Source: an uncultured Pseudomonas sp.
GTDB lineage: Bacteria; Pseudomonadota; Gammaproteobacteria; Pseudomonadales; Pseudomonadaceae
DNA: 64,000 bases
Direction: 5' to 3'
Assembly (NCBI RefSeq): GCF_943846705.1
Contig: NZ_OX044366.1
Coordinates: forward strand, 124,001 to 188,000
The position numbers and the translations under genes are program-made. How positions within the stretch are numbered: position 1 is the first letter of the stretch; each line of letters begins with the position of its first letter. The notes under the pieces are model-generated. The model saw only the letters and a list, made by a program, of their open reading frames with translations. It ran no database searches and was not told where the DNA came from. Positions 1 to 9,290 of this stretch are shown here, piece after piece.

Positions 1-3000
1 AGCTGCGCATCGCGCTTGCCTTCCTGGCTGTGCTTGGCCAGGCGCGCCTGGTACTGCTCCCAGTAACCAGCCAGCTCGCCGCTCCAGACGCGGTCGCGCT
101 GTACCTGGGAGGCGATCTTGTCCAGGCGCTGCTCGACGGCCTTGAGGTAACGCGGCACTTCCTTGAGCCACTGCGCCGGGGTTTCGCGGACAAAACCGGG
201 ATACACCAAGTTGCTCAGTTGCAGCTTGATGTCGTTGAGCGCCATGGCCTGGGCCAGGTCGATTTTGCCTTTGAAGCGTTTTTGCAGACCGTGCCACAGC
301 TTGAGCACTTCCAGCGTCAGCTTGGCCAAGCGTTCGGCGTGGGCCGTCCAGTCACCGCGCTTGCGCTCGGCCAGCGCAGCCAGGCCGGCCCCGTCACGCG
401 GCAAGGGCTCACTGCCTTCAAGAATGCAACTGTCGAGGCTGGCCAGCAGAATGTCTTCGACTAGCGCATCGATACGGCCCATGTCGCGGTAGAGCAAGGC
501 CAGTTCAGTCAGCCCCGGTAATTTGTTGCGCAGAAACTTGGCGGGTTCGGCCAGTTGCTGCAAGAGCAGGCGCTGCAACGCGCGGCGATGCTGAAATTCG
601 GCTTCGGCCAAGGTCGGGAAGCGCCCTTCCTTGACCACGCCCGCCTCCTCCACCAGCGCCGGATAAACGGTCATGGACAGGCCGGCGACCTGCTGCTGGG
701 TCTTGGCTGCCACTTCGCTAAAGGCCTTGGCCTCCACCGGTTGCTGGCTCTTGGCGGTTGTCGGCAAGGCCAGGCCGGCCTGCGTCGCCGCGCTGAAACG
801 TGCGGTCAGCTCGGCCAGATCGCGGCCTTCACCGAGCAACTTGCCCTGGTTGTCGACCACTTCGATATTCATGCGCAGGTGGCTTTCCAGCTGCGCCTCG
901 GACTCGGCCCATGCCTCATCACTGACCCGCGCACCGGTCATGCGCGTCAGTTCACGGCCCAGGGACAGCGGCAAGCTGCCGTCGGCAAACTGCACCTTGC
1001 TCAGTGCTGCGCCGACAAAGTCCGGTACCGGCACAAAATTCTTGCGCAACGCCTTGGGCAAGCCGCGCACCAGGGCCATGCACTTGGCCTCCAACAACCC
1101 CGGCACCAGCCACTCCAGGCGCTCCGTCGGCAGTTGCGGCAGCAGCGGCGCGGGTACGCGCAGGGTGACGCCGTCGCGCGGGTGGTTGGGTTCGAAGTGA
1201 TAACTCAGCGGCAGGGTCAATTCGCCCAGACGCAGGGTGTCCGGGTACTGCGCGGCGGTGACTTCCTTGGCGTCACGGGCCAGCACGTCCTCTTCTCGCA
1301 TGATCAACAGCTGCGGGTTCTTCGCGCTTTCGCTTTTGTACCAGCTGTCGAAGGTCGCGCTCTGGTAAATCTGCGCCGGCAGGCGCGCCTCGTAGTAAGC
1401 GAACAGGGTTTCTTCATCAGCGAGAATATCGCGCCGACGCGCCTTGGCTTCCAGTTCGTCGAGCTTTTCCAGCAACTGGCGGTTAGCGGTCAGGCACTTG
1501 GCGCGGCTATGAATTTCACCGCCCACCAGGCCTTCGCGGATAAACAGCTCACGCGAGACCACAGGGTCAATCGGGCCGAAATGCACGGCGCGGCGACCGA
1601 CCACAATCATGCCGTACAGGCTGATCTGCTCATAGGCCACCACCTGGCCGCGCTTCTTCTCCCAATGCGGTTCCAGGTGGTTCTTCTTGATCAGGTGGCC
1701 GGCCAGCGGCTCGATCCAGTCCGGCTCGATCTTGGCCACCATGCGCGCAAACAGCTTGGTAGTTTCCACCAGTTCGGCAGCCATCAGCCAGGTGGGCTTC
1801 TTACGCCCGATTACCGAGGACGGATGCACCCAGAAGCGCCGCTGGCGGGCACCGAGGTAGTCACCGTCTTCGGTTTTCTGGCCGACCTGGCTGAGCAGGC
1901 CGGCGAGAATCGCCTTATGCACCGCGGCGTAGCTTTTGCTGCGCTGGGCGGCCTGGTCTTTCTCGGCCAGCTCTTTTTCTTTCTGCAGCGCCGATAACTG
2001 GCGCTCACCCGTAGCATGGCGCTGAGCGGAGCGATGCCCATCATCTGCCCCGGCATGGGTATCGCTGCGCTCCACCGATCCTACGGAACCAGCGCCCTTG
2101 GGTTTGGCCGACAGCTGCAGGTCACGGGTAATCAGCACCAGCTGGCGGTGAGCATCACGCCACTCACGCAGGCGCAAATAATTCAGGAAGTTCTTCCGGC
2201 ACCAACTGCGCAGCGCACTTGAGCCCAAGGCCTGGCGTTGCTCCTCAAAACCGCGCCACAGATTAATCAGCGCGGCGAAGTCCGAGTCGACATCCTTCCA
2301 CTGCGCGTGGGCCTGGTCGGCCGCCTGCTGGCGATCGGACGGCCGCTCGCGGACATCCTGCACCGACAGCGCACTGGCAATGATCAGAATCTCTTCCAGG
2401 CTGCCCTGCTTGGCACCCTCCAGCACCATGCGACCCAATCGCGGGTCCACCGGCAAGCGCGCCAGCTGGCGACCCAGCGGGGTCAGTTGGCCCTCACGGC
2501 TAACCGCCGAGAGTTCCTGCAACAAGTTGAAACCGTCGCTGATGGCCTTGCCATCCGGCGGCTCGATAAACGGGAAGGCATCAATCTCACCGAGGCGCAG
2601 ATGGAGCATCTGCAAAATCACCGCCGCGAGGTTGGTGCGCAGGATTTCCGGATCGGTAAAGGCTGGGCGGCCGTTAAAGTCCTCTTCACTGAACAGGCGA
2701 ATGCAGATACCCGGCTCAACCCGCCCGCAACGGCCCTTGCGCTGGTTGGCGCTGGCCTGGCTGATGGCCTCGATCGGCAAGCGTTGCACCTTGGCACGGT
2801 AGCTGTAGCGGCTGATGCGCGCGGTGCCACTGTCGATCACATAGCGGATACCCGGCACGGTCAGCGAGGTCTCGGCGACGTTGGTGGCCAGGACGATCTT
2901 GCGTGCGCCCATGGGCGCGAAAATCTTCTGCTGCTCGGCCGGGGTCAGGCGCGCATACAACGGCAGCACTTCGGTCAGACGTAGATTGGCCTTGCGCAAC

Positions 3001-3953
3001 ACCTCGGCGGCGTCACGGATTTCACGTTCGCCGGGCAGGAACACCAAGATGTCGCCAGGGCGCTTGCCTTCGGCTTTTTCAAAGGCGCTGATCTCATCCA
3101 AGGTGGCGAGAATCGCCTGATCAACCGAGAGGTCTTCCTCAACCCGGTTACCGTCTTCGTCCTGTTCGGCGGCCAGTGGGCGATACCAGGTGTCGACGGG
3201 GAAGGTACGCCCGGACACCTCGACAATCGGCGCACCGCCGAAATGCTCGGAGAAACGCTGCAGGTCGATGGTCGCCGAGGTGATGATCAGCTTGAGATCG
3301 GGGCGGCGCACCAGCAGGGTTTTCAGAAAGCCCAGCAGGAAGTCGATGTTCAGGCTACGTTCGTGGGCTTCGTCGACGATGATCGTGTCGTACTTTTCCA
3401 GGTAGCGGTCGTGCTGGGTCTCGGCCAGCAGGATGCCGTCGGTCATCAGCTTGATCAGGCTGCGCTCGTTACTCTGGTCCTCGAAGCGCACCTGATAGCC
3501 GACCAACTCGCCCAGCGGCGTGCCAATTTCCTCCGCCACCCGCGTGGCTACGCTGCGCGCCGCCAACCGCCGCGGCTGGGTGTGGCCGATCAAACCGTGC
3601 ACGCCACGGCCCAGCTCCAGGCAGATCTTCGGCAACTGCGTGGTTTTCCCCGAGCCGGTCTCACCGGCGATCACCACCACCTGGTGCTTGCTGATCGCGG
3701 CCTTGATCTCGTCACGCTTGGCGGCAATCGGCAGTGCGTCGTCGTAACGCATCGCCGGCACACTCAGGCGTCGTGCCTCGACCTTGGCGCGGGACGCTTC
3801 AAAGCGCTGCAGCCACTGCGCCAGCTTGGCCTCGTCCACCGGGCTTTGCTTGCGCAGCTCGTGCAACTGCCGGCGCAGGCGATGACGATCGCCGAGCAGG
3901 GTCTGGTCGAGGTTTTTCAGCAGTTGATCAACAGCAGGCGTGGCATCGGTCAT
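1..3953 (-). CDS. hrpA: ATP-dependent RNA helicase HrpA (DEAH box), C-terminus beyond window
   Basis: The minus-strand frame is open for 1317 codons from ATG at 3951-3953 to the window edge and has no stop, so only the last few dozen residues are missing (family size about 1300). The protein starts MTDATPAVDQLLKN. Walker A GETGSGKT lies at about residues 97-104, a DEAH motif at about 190, and SAT and QRKGRCGR helicase motifs follow. This is a cytoplasmic DEAH RNA helicase; E. coli HrpA acts in mRNA processing and in rescue of stalled ribosomes. Odd feature: about residues 623-648 are encoded by a palindromic repeat (2010-2085) that is read through in frame between the helicase core and the C-terminal region. 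The gene is monocistronic here, and a 200-bp gap separates it from the ABC operon upstream. Confidence 0.96.
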   Translation of the reverse strand, partial: MTDATPAVDQLLKNLDQTLLGDRHRLRRQLHELRKQSPVDEAKLAQWLQRFEASRAKVEARRLSVPAMRYDDALPIAAKRDEIKAAISKHQVVVIAGETGSGKTTQLPKICLELGRGVHGLIGHTQPRRLAARSVATRVAEEIGTPLGELVGYQVRFEDQSNERSLIKLMTDGILLAETQHDRYLEKYDTIIVDEAHERSLNIDFLLGFLKTLLVRRPDLKLIITSATIDLQRFSEHFGGAPIVEVSGRTFPVDTWYRPLAAEQDEDGNRVEEDLSVDQAILATLDEISAFEKAEGKRPGDILVFLPGEREIRDAAEVLRKANLRLTEVLPLYARLTPAEQQKIFAPMGARKIVLATNVAETSLTVPGIRYVIDSGTARISRYSYRAKVQRLPIEAISQASANQRKGRCGRVEPGICIRLFSEEDFNGRPAFTDPEILRTNLAAVILQMLHLRLGEIDAFPFIEPPDGKAISDGFNLLQELSAVSREGQLTPLGRQLARLPVDPRLGRMVLEGAKQGSLEEILIIASALSVQDVRERPSDRQQAADQAHAQWKDVDSDFAALINLWRGFEEQRQALGSSALRSWCRKNFLNYLRLREWRDAHRQLVLITRDLQLSAKPKGAGSVGSVERSDTHAGADDGHRSAQRHATGERQLSALQKEKELAEKDQAAQRSKSYAAVHKAILAGLLSQVGQKTEDGDYLGARQRRFWVHPSSVIGRKKPTWLMAAELVETTKLFARMVAKIEPDWIEPLAGHLIKKNHLEPHWEKKRGQVVAYEQISLYGMIVVGRRAVHFGPIDPVVSRELFIREGLVGGEIHSRAKCLTANRQLLEKLDELEAKARRRDILADEETLFAYYEARLPAQIYQSATFDSWYKSESAKNPQLLIMREEDVLARDAKEVTAAQYPDTLRLGELTLPLSYHFEPNHPRDGVTLRVPAPLLPQLPTERLEWLVPGLLEAKCMALVRGLPKALRKNFVPVPDFVGAALSKVQFADGSLPLSLGRELTRMTGARVSDEAWAESEAQLESHLRMNIEVVDNQGKLLGEGRDLAELTARFSAATQAGLALPTTAKSQQPVEAKAFSEVAAKTQQQVAGLSMTVYPALVEEAGVVKEGRFPTLAEAEFQHRRALQRLLLQQLAEPAKFLRNKLPGLTELALLYRDMGRIDALVEDILLASLDSCILEGSEPLPRDGAGLAALAERKRGDWTAHAERLAKLTLEVLKLWHGLQKRFKGKIDLAQAMALNDIKLQLSNLVYPGFVRETPAQWLKEVPRYLKAVEQRLDKIASQVQRDRVWSGELAGYWEQYQARLAKHSQEGKRDAQ
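2010..2085. repeat. Palindromic repeat inserted in frame inside hrpA
   Basis: Two arms of about 31 bp (2010-2041 and 2055-2085) form an imperfect inverted repeat around a 13-base centre. The right arm plus one base (2055-2086) matches 57273-57304 at 30 of 32 positions, so the same repeat family occurs elsewhere in the window outside genes. In hrpA it is translated without a stop or frameshift as an Arg/Ser/His/Asp-rich stretch containing VERSDTHAGADDGHRSAQ. It resembles the dispersed REP/ERIC-like hairpins of Pseudomonas; the exact family name is not established here. Confidence 0.8.
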
Positions 3954-4115
3954 CAGGCAATCGCGGGGTGGGGTCAAGGGGGAAGAGCAAGAGGGTGGCG
4001 ATTGTCGCATTTTTGGCCGCAGGAAAACGACCGCACATTGGCTACGCCCAGGAACGGACTGGCTAAGAGGCTTTATCGCCTGTACAGCGGCGTATAACCG
4101 GCATTCACGCAAAAC

Positions 4116-4139
4116 AAAGGGCCGCATCAGCGGCCCTTT
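4116..4139 (-). terminator. Rho-independent terminator of the Gld-type ABC operon
   Basis: Perfect 10-bp stem (4116-4125 with 4130-4139) and a 4-base loop. On the minus strand it is followed by a T-rich tail (TTTGTTTTG). It lies 15 bases after the stop of the 4155-5990 gene. Confidence 0.85.
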
Positions 4140-4154
4140 ATCGGGGAGGCAGAA

Positions 4155-5990
4155 TCAGCCGTGCTTGCGCCGGCGCCACAGCCACAGCGCCAGCACGCCC
4201 AGCGTCAGCAGCAACGGCACCAAGGCGATATTGAGGAACTTAAGCGTGCCGCCCAAGGCTTCGATATCAGCATTGAGCTGGTAGCGCACGTTGCGCAGCT
4301 CTTTGCGAATCGCCAGTTTCTGCTGCACAAACTGCTGCACCGCCGCCTGCTGCTGCGGCGTCAGTTCCAGCGCCTTGCTCGGGTCGTCGCTCTGCTGCAG
4401 GGCCGCGAGCTGTTGCTCGGTGTCGGCCAGCTGCGCCTGCAGGGTTTGTTCCTTCTCACGGAACTTCACCTCGGCCTCGCGCTGGATCGCGTCCACCACC
4501 TCAAACGGGCGGGTAAAACGCCCGCGTGAGCGCACGCTGATCAGCGCTTCGGAACCGGCCAGGTTATCCAGCGCGTTGATCGCAAAACCGGCGTTGTCGG
4601 CCCATGGCTGCGGGATGCGCTGACCGAAGAAGTCCTGCACCTGCACCCACATGCGGTCGGTGAGCATGTCGGTATCGGCCACCACTATCACGTTGATAGT
4701 GTCCGCCTGCTTGAGGCCATCCTTCTGCCCCTCGATGCCATCAGGGAAAGCCGACTGCGCCGGCCCACTGATGCGCGCCGCCAAGGTGTAGCGCTCACCA
4801 GTGGGTTGCAGCTCGCGAATCAGCTCTTCGGGGTTGGCCAGCATGCCGAAGCGTTTGGCATCAAACGGCATGGCGTACTGCGAGCTGCTAATCAGCGGGG
4901 TGAACTGGGTTTTCGCGCCCTCCAGCGGCTCTAGGATGCCCGCCGTGGCGACGGTGATGGTTTCCAGCGAAGCCGTGCTGATGTCGTCTTTATCCAGCGC
5001 ATGCTTCGGCAGGTTCAGCCAGGCCGCATGACGCACCGGGCGCTGACCCTGGCCCATGCTTACGGACATGGCGTATGAGCCATCGCCGAGCACCTGATCC
5101 GGCACCATGCGCAGGCCCCAGGCCTTGAACAACGCCGGCAGATCAGACGCTTTGTCTATGACCATTTCACCGGGCATCTCCGCCTGGGTATCGGCTTCGC
5201 TATAGGGGTCGACAAAGGTCAGCAGCTTGCCGCCGCGCAACACAAACTGGTCGATGGCATACAGGGTCTGCTCAGGCAACTGCTTGGGGTGGATCAGCAG
5301 CAGCACAGAGACCTTTTCCGGGATCAGGTCGACGTCACGCTTAAGGCTTTCGATCTGGAACAGCTGGCGAATTTCCTCGATCAGCATCCAGGCCGGGGTC
5401 GGCTGCCGCGCGGCCATGTCGAAGCCACCATTGACCTGCAGTCCAGCCAACACACCCACCACCGGCCGCTCCGGCTTGGCCAAACTTTGCACCAGGCGGC
5501 TGAGTTCGTACTCCAGGAACTCTTCCTGATCCAGAGCAAAGAACGGGATCACTTGCACCTGGCCTTCGGCATTTTTGCCGGCCAGACCGAAGTAGATCGA
5601 ATCGCCGCCCTGCTGCAGCGGAATGCCTTGCAGGCCAAACTCGGCGGCTTTGTCTTCCTCCTCGGAGAACGGCTCGGGGTCGATGATACTCAGCTTGAGC
5701 TTGCCGCCCGCCTCGCGCTGGTAAGCCTTGAGCATTTCTTCGACGCGCTTGGCGTAGGTGCGCAGGGCCGGTAGGTCCTTAGTCGCGGTGTCGGAGTAGA
5801 AGAAGTTCAGCTCCACCGGCTCGTCCAAGTCAGCCAAAATCTGCTCGGTACCAGACGACAGGGTGTAGAGCTTCTGCTCGGTCAGATCCAGCCGTGCGCC
5901 GCTGAGGCTCAGGCTGGAGAACAGGTTGAACGCAAGAAACGCCAGGGCAATGAGTACAAGCCCGGCGCTGGAAACCATCAGCTTTTTCAT
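4155..5990 (-). CDS. GldG-type ABC transporter auxiliary protein
   Basis: 611 aa. The N-terminus (MKKLMVSSAGLVLIALAFLA) is a membrane anchor. A large periplasmic region of the GldG/ABC-type-uncharacterised family follows, then a Gln-rich coiled-coil stretch at about residues 500-565, and a second membrane helix (about 585-605) ending in the basic tail WRRRKHG. It is the last gene of a three-gene unit with a permease (8-bp gap) and an ATPase. In Bacteroidetes the GldA-GldF-GldG set is needed for gliding; in Pseudomonas, which does not glide, the substrate is unknown. Function beyond 'membrane component of an ABC-2 exporter' is inference. Confidence 0.85.
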   Translation of the reverse strand: MKKLMVSSAGLVLIALAFLAFNLFSSLSLSGARLDLTEQKLYTLSSGTEQILADLDEPVELNFFYSDTATKDLPALRTYAKRVEEMLKAYQREAGGKLKLSIIDPEPFSEEEDKAAEFGLQGIPLQQGGDSIYFGLAGKNAEGQVQVIPFFALDQEEFLEYELSRLVQSLAKPERPVVGVLAGLQVNGGFDMAARQPTPAWMLIEEIRQLFQIESLKRDVDLIPEKVSVLLLIHPKQLPEQTLYAIDQFVLRGGKLLTFVDPYSEADTQAEMPGEMVIDKASDLPALFKAWGLRMVPDQVLGDGSYAMSVSMGQGQRPVRHAAWLNLPKHALDKDDISTASLETITVATAGILEPLEGAKTQFTPLISSSQYAMPFDAKRFGMLANPEELIRELQPTGERYTLAARISGPAQSAFPDGIEGQKDGLKQADTINVIVVADTDMLTDRMWVQVQDFFGQRIPQPWADNAGFAINALDNLAGSEALISVRSRGRFTRPFEVVDAIQREAEVKFREKEQTLQAQLADTEQQLAALQQSDDPSKALELTPQQQAAVQQFVQQKLAIRKELRNVRYQLNADIEALGGTLKFLNIALVPLLLTLGVLALWLWRRRKHG

Positions 5991-5998
5991 GGGCGTCC

Positions 5999-6733
5999 TC
6001 AGTCAGCTTTTTTCAGGTCGATAACCACCGCAGTCGCCGCCAGCCAGGCGGCGATCAGGGTGAGGAAAAACAGCAAGTCGCGCAGGTCAATCACGCCCTT
6101 GCTGATCGCATCGAAACGGGTGAGGAAGCTCAGTGAGGCCACCGCATCGATCATCCACTGCGGCGCCCAGGCGCTGAAGCCATCAAGGACCATGGGGAAG
6201 CCGCTGACGATAAACAGGAAGCACACGCTGACCGACAGAATGAAGGCGATCACCTGGTTCTTCGCCAGCGCCGACATGCACGAACCGATGGCCAGGTAAG
6301 CCCCGGCCAGCAGCCAGCTGCCGATGTAGCCAGTGATGATCGCGCCGTTGTCCGGCTCACCGAGGTAGTTGACGGTAAGCACCATCGGGAAGGTCAGCAG
6401 CAGCGCCAGGCCAGCAAACACCCAGGCCGCGAGGAACTTGCCGGTGACCGCGTCGAAGCGGGTGATCGGCAGGGTCATCAGCAACTCGATGGTGCCGCTT
6501 TTGCGCTCTTCGGCCCACAAGCGCATGGCAATTGCCGGTACCAGAAACAGATAGAGCCACGGATGGAAATTAAAGAACGGCGAGAGATTGGCCTGGCCAC
6601 TCTCGAAGAAACCGCCTAGGTAGAAGGTGAACACCCCGGACAACACCAGGAAAATCAGGATAAACACATAGGCCAGCGGCGTGGCGAAGTAGCTCGCCAG
6701 CTCGCGCTTGAAAATTACCGGTAACTGACTCAT
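5999..6733 (-). CDS. ABC-2 type permease (GldF-like)
   Basis: 244 aa with about six hydrophobic segments. It starts MSQLPVIFKRELASYFATPL, and the ABC-2 permease pattern with WAEERKSGTIELL is visible at about residues 73-85. It would form the membrane channel of the exporter powered by the ATPase at 6730-7653, with which it overlaps by 4 bp (ATGA), indicating translational coupling. Substrate unknown. Confidence 0.9.
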   Translation of the reverse strand: MSQLPVIFKRELASYFATPLAYVFILIFLVLSGVFTFYLGGFFESGQANLSPFFNFHPWLYLFLVPAIAMRLWAEERKSGTIELLMTLPITRFDAVTGKFLAAWVFAGLALLLTFPMVLTVNYLGEPDNGAIITGYIGSWLLAGAYLAIGSCMSALAKNQVIAFILSVSVCFLFIVSGFPMVLDGFSAWAPQWMIDAVASLSFLTRFDAISKGVIDLRDLLFFLTLIAAWLAATAVVIDLKKAD

Positions 6734-7653
6734 ACCCCCTCCCCCCGGGTCAGGCTGCGGAACACTTCGTCCAGCCGACCGCGCTCGACATTTAACTCAC
6801 GGACCTTCCAGCCGCGCTCAGCAATCAGCGCATTAACCTGCGCGAAGATCACTTCGCCCGGTTTGGCGAGGATGCTCAGGCTGTGCTCCAGGGCGTTTGC
6901 TTCCACCCCGGCAACGCCCGGCAACGCCAGCAGTGCGGTTTGATCCAGCGGCTCGTCAGCCACCAAGGTCACCGCCTGGTGATAGCGCGAACGGCTTTCC
7001 AGCTCCAGCGGTGTGCCATCGGCCAGCAGTTTGCCGTGGGCGATGACCACTGCGCGGGTACACACCGCCGAGACCTCTTCGAGGATGTGGGTGGAGATGA
7101 TCACGATCTTGTCGTAGGCCAGGCTCTGGATCAGTTTGCGCACCTGATGCTTCTGGTTCGGGTCGAGGCCGTCGGTGGGTTCGTCGAGGATCAGCACCTT
7201 GGGGTCGTGCAAAATCGCCTGGGCCAGGCCGACACGGCGCTTAAAGCCTTTCGAGAGCGTCTCAATCGACTGCTCCAACACCGCTTCAAGCTCGACCTGG
7301 GCCACCGCCTTGGCCACACGCTGGCGCTTTTCCGCGCCCTTGAAGCCGCGTATCTCGGCGATAAATTCAAGGAAGCTGCGCACCGTCATATCGCCATAGC
7401 AGGGCGCGCCTTCGGGCAGATAACCGATCTGCCGCTGGGCCTTGAGGGTGTCTTTCTGGATATCAAAACCGAGGATGCTGGCGGTGCCGGAAGTCGGCGC
7501 CAAAAAGCCTGTGAGCATCTTCATGGTGGTGGATTTACCGGCGCCGTTGGGGCCGAGAAAGCCGAGGACTTCACCGGGTTGAACATTGAAGGACAGGTCA
7601 TCGACGGCGGTGTGCCGGGCAAAACGCTTGGTTAGGTTTTTTATTTCGATCAT
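6730..7653 (-). CDS. ABC transporter ATP-binding protein (GldA-like)
   Basis: 307 aa. Walker A GPNGAGKST is at about residues 34-42, a degenerate signature is LSKGFKRRVGLAQ, Walker B is VLILDEPTDGLDP, and the H-loop is STHILEE. The C-terminal extension of about 80 residues is typical of ABC-2 exporter ATPases. First gene of the Gld-like operon; the promoter should lie in the repeat-rich gap to the right (7654-8113). Confidence 0.93.
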   Translation of the reverse strand: MIEIKNLTKRFARHTAVDDLSFNVQPGEVLGFLGPNGAGKSTTMKMLTGFLAPTSGTASILGFDIQKDTLKAQRQIGYLPEGAPCYGDMTVRSFLEFIAEIRGFKGAEKRQRVAKAVAQVELEAVLEQSIETLSKGFKRRVGLAQAILHDPKVLILDEPTDGLDPNQKHQVRKLIQSLAYDKIVIISTHILEEVSAVCTRAVVIAHGKLLADGTPLELESRSRYHQAVTLVADEPLDQTALLALPGVAGVEANALEHSLSILAKPGEVIFAQVNALIAERGWKVRELNVERGRLDEVFRSLTRGEGV

Positions 7654-7826
7654 GGCCTCTCACCATTGCGGTAACAGGCCCTGCTTGCAGCCGCTGCAGA
7701 CGCAAGCCGGGCGCTTAAGTGCCGGCGGACTATAAGGAGTCGCGCGCAGGCAGTGCAAGCCAAGAACCGGCAAGTCATGTATCCGTTCGCTACAGCGCAG
7801 CCAGGTGCTGGCTGCATTGTGGAGTG

Positions 7827-8068
7827 CGTAGGGTGGGTGAGCGGTGCCAAGCCCAGTGCAAGCAAACACCGCCATAGTGGTGCGCCGCGTAACCCACCAG
7901 GCGACAGACCCAGTTGCTCCGGTGGTGGGTTACGCCGCGTCGGATCTTGCCGGACCAGCGCTATCGGCAGCACGCGCCCCACCCTACGAGAGCTCGCTTA
8001 AGCCTCGTAGCCCGGATGAAATCCGGGGTAATACACCCCTCACCAATCATCTCTGGATTACATCCAGA
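7827..8068. repeat. Mosaic of intergenic palindromic repeats
   Basis: The 460-bp gap between the ABC operon and the alcohol dehydrogenase holds nested inverted repeats: CGTAGGGTGGG at 7827-7837 pairs with CCCACCCTACG at 7978-7988; GCGTAACCCACCA at 7887-7899 pairs with its reverse complement at 7923-7935; and CCCGGATGAAATCCGGG sits at 8011-8027, followed by a similar short hairpin near 8052-8068. No coding frame is convincing here. These look like the dispersed GC-rich repeat families common between Pseudomonas genes. They could end both flanking transcripts, since no T-tailed terminator was seen after the alcohol dehydrogenase. Confidence 0.65.
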
Positions 8069-8113
8069 CCACGAGCTGGCTGCTTAACAACCTGCGCCTG
8101 ACAGATCGCAGAT

Positions 8114-9283
8114 CTACAGGGTGCCGCGCAGGGCTTTTTCGAACAACTGACTGTATTGCGCAGCGGTAAAGGCAATCGGGTTGGTGCCGGCAGAAGGGTC
8201 GACCTCAGCCATCTGCCCGATCTGTTCGATGCGCTTATCATCAATGCCGATTTCGCCTAAGCGATGCGGGATGCCGACTTGTTCGCGCAGGGTCATCACC
8301 CACTCCAGCACACCACTGAAGCCGGGCTGGGCCAAGTTGAGGTAACGCGCCATTTTTTCCATTTGCGGCTCGATAGATTCACGGTTGGCCATCAGCACGT
8401 AAGGCATCAGCACCGCATTAAGCAGGCCGTGGTGCGCGTCATACAGCGCGCCGAGTGGGTGTGCCAGGGCATGCATCGCACCCAGCCCGCGCTGAAACGC
8501 GGTGGCGCCCATACTTGAGGCCACCAGCATCTGCAGCCGCGCTTCGACATCCGCGCCTTGGGCCACGGCCCGTGGCAGATACTCCTGCACCAGACGCATG
8601 CCCTCCAGCGCAATGCCTTCGGCCATGGGATGAAACAGCGGCGAACAAAAGGCCTCAAGGTTATGCGACAGCGCGTCCATGCCGGTGGCGGCGGTGATCA
8701 TGGCCGGCAGGCCAATCGTCAGCTCCGGGTCGAGAATCACCAGCGCTGGCAACATGCGCGCATGGAAGATGATGCGCTTGATATGCACCGCATCATCGGT
8801 GATCACCGAGGCGCGACCGACTTCCGAACCGGTGCCGGCGGTGGTCGGCACCGCCACGACCGGGGCCATGCCGGCGACATTGACGCGCTCGCAGTTGTCG
8901 CCGATGTCCTCAAAATCCCACAACGGGCGATTCTGCCCGACCATCAAGGCAATGGCCTTGCCGGCATCCAGCGCCGAACCGCCGCCAAAGGCGATCACCC
9001 CGTCATGCCCGCCGGCCTTGAACGCCTCCACCCCATCCATCACGTTGCCGCCGGTGGGGTTGCCCTTGATGCCATGAAACAGGCCGGCTTTAAGGCCGTC
9101 ATCGCGGCAGTGCTGCAACACCTTATCGATCATCGGCAAGGCGGCCAGGCCAGGGTCGGTCACCAGCAGCGGCGCACGCATGCCCAGTTGCCGGCAGGCG
9201 GCGGCCAGCTCGCTGATGCGCCCGGCACCGACGCGCACGGAGGTGGGATAGTTCCAGTTCATGCGGTAATGATTCAGGTCCAT
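8114..9283 (-). CDS. Iron-containing alcohol dehydrogenase
   Basis: 389 aa, starting MDLNHYRMNWNYPTSVRVG; this ATG was chosen over an upstream in-frame one because a GAGGCG ribosome site precedes it and the longer version runs into the aldehyde dehydrogenase gene. It carries the nucleotide-binding GGGSALDAGKA (about residues 98-108), PTTAGTGSE, and the metal-binding Asp/His set in ATGMDALSHNLEA and AMHALAHPLGALYDAHHG. NAD(P)-dependent group III dehydrogenase, likely Fe2+. It starts 7 bp after the aldehyde dehydrogenase stop, so the pair probably turns an alcohol to a carboxylate in two steps. The context suggests the substrate is a gamma-glutamylated amino alcohol (inference). Confidence 0.92.
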   Translation of the reverse strand: MDLNHYRMNWNYPTSVRVGAGRISELAAACRQLGMRAPLLVTDPGLAALPMIDKVLQHCRDDGLKAGLFHGIKGNPTGGNVMDGVEAFKAGGHDGVIAFGGGSALDAGKAIALMVGQNRPLWDFEDIGDNCERVNVAGMAPVVAVPTTAGTGSEVGRASVITDDAVHIKRIIFHARMLPALVILDPELTIGLPAMITAATGMDALSHNLEAFCSPLFHPMAEGIALEGMRLVQEYLPRAVAQGADVEARLQMLVASSMGATAFQRGLGAMHALAHPLGALYDAHHGLLNAVLMPYVLMANRESIEPQMEKMARYLNLAQPGFSGVLEWVMTLREQVGIPHRLGEIGIDDKRIEQIGQMAEVDPSAGTNPIAFTAAQYSQLFEKALRGTL

Positions 9284-9290
9284 GTGCGCC

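Noticed and set aside
555..1997. 480-codon open frame on the plus strand
   Set aside because: Antisense to hrpA; the protein is low-complexity Gln/His/Leu-rich with no domain, and the minus-strand frame is clearly HrpA.
7660..7982. Short frames in the repeat mosaic
   Set aside because: They are translations of repeat DNA and differ in every frame without any domain.
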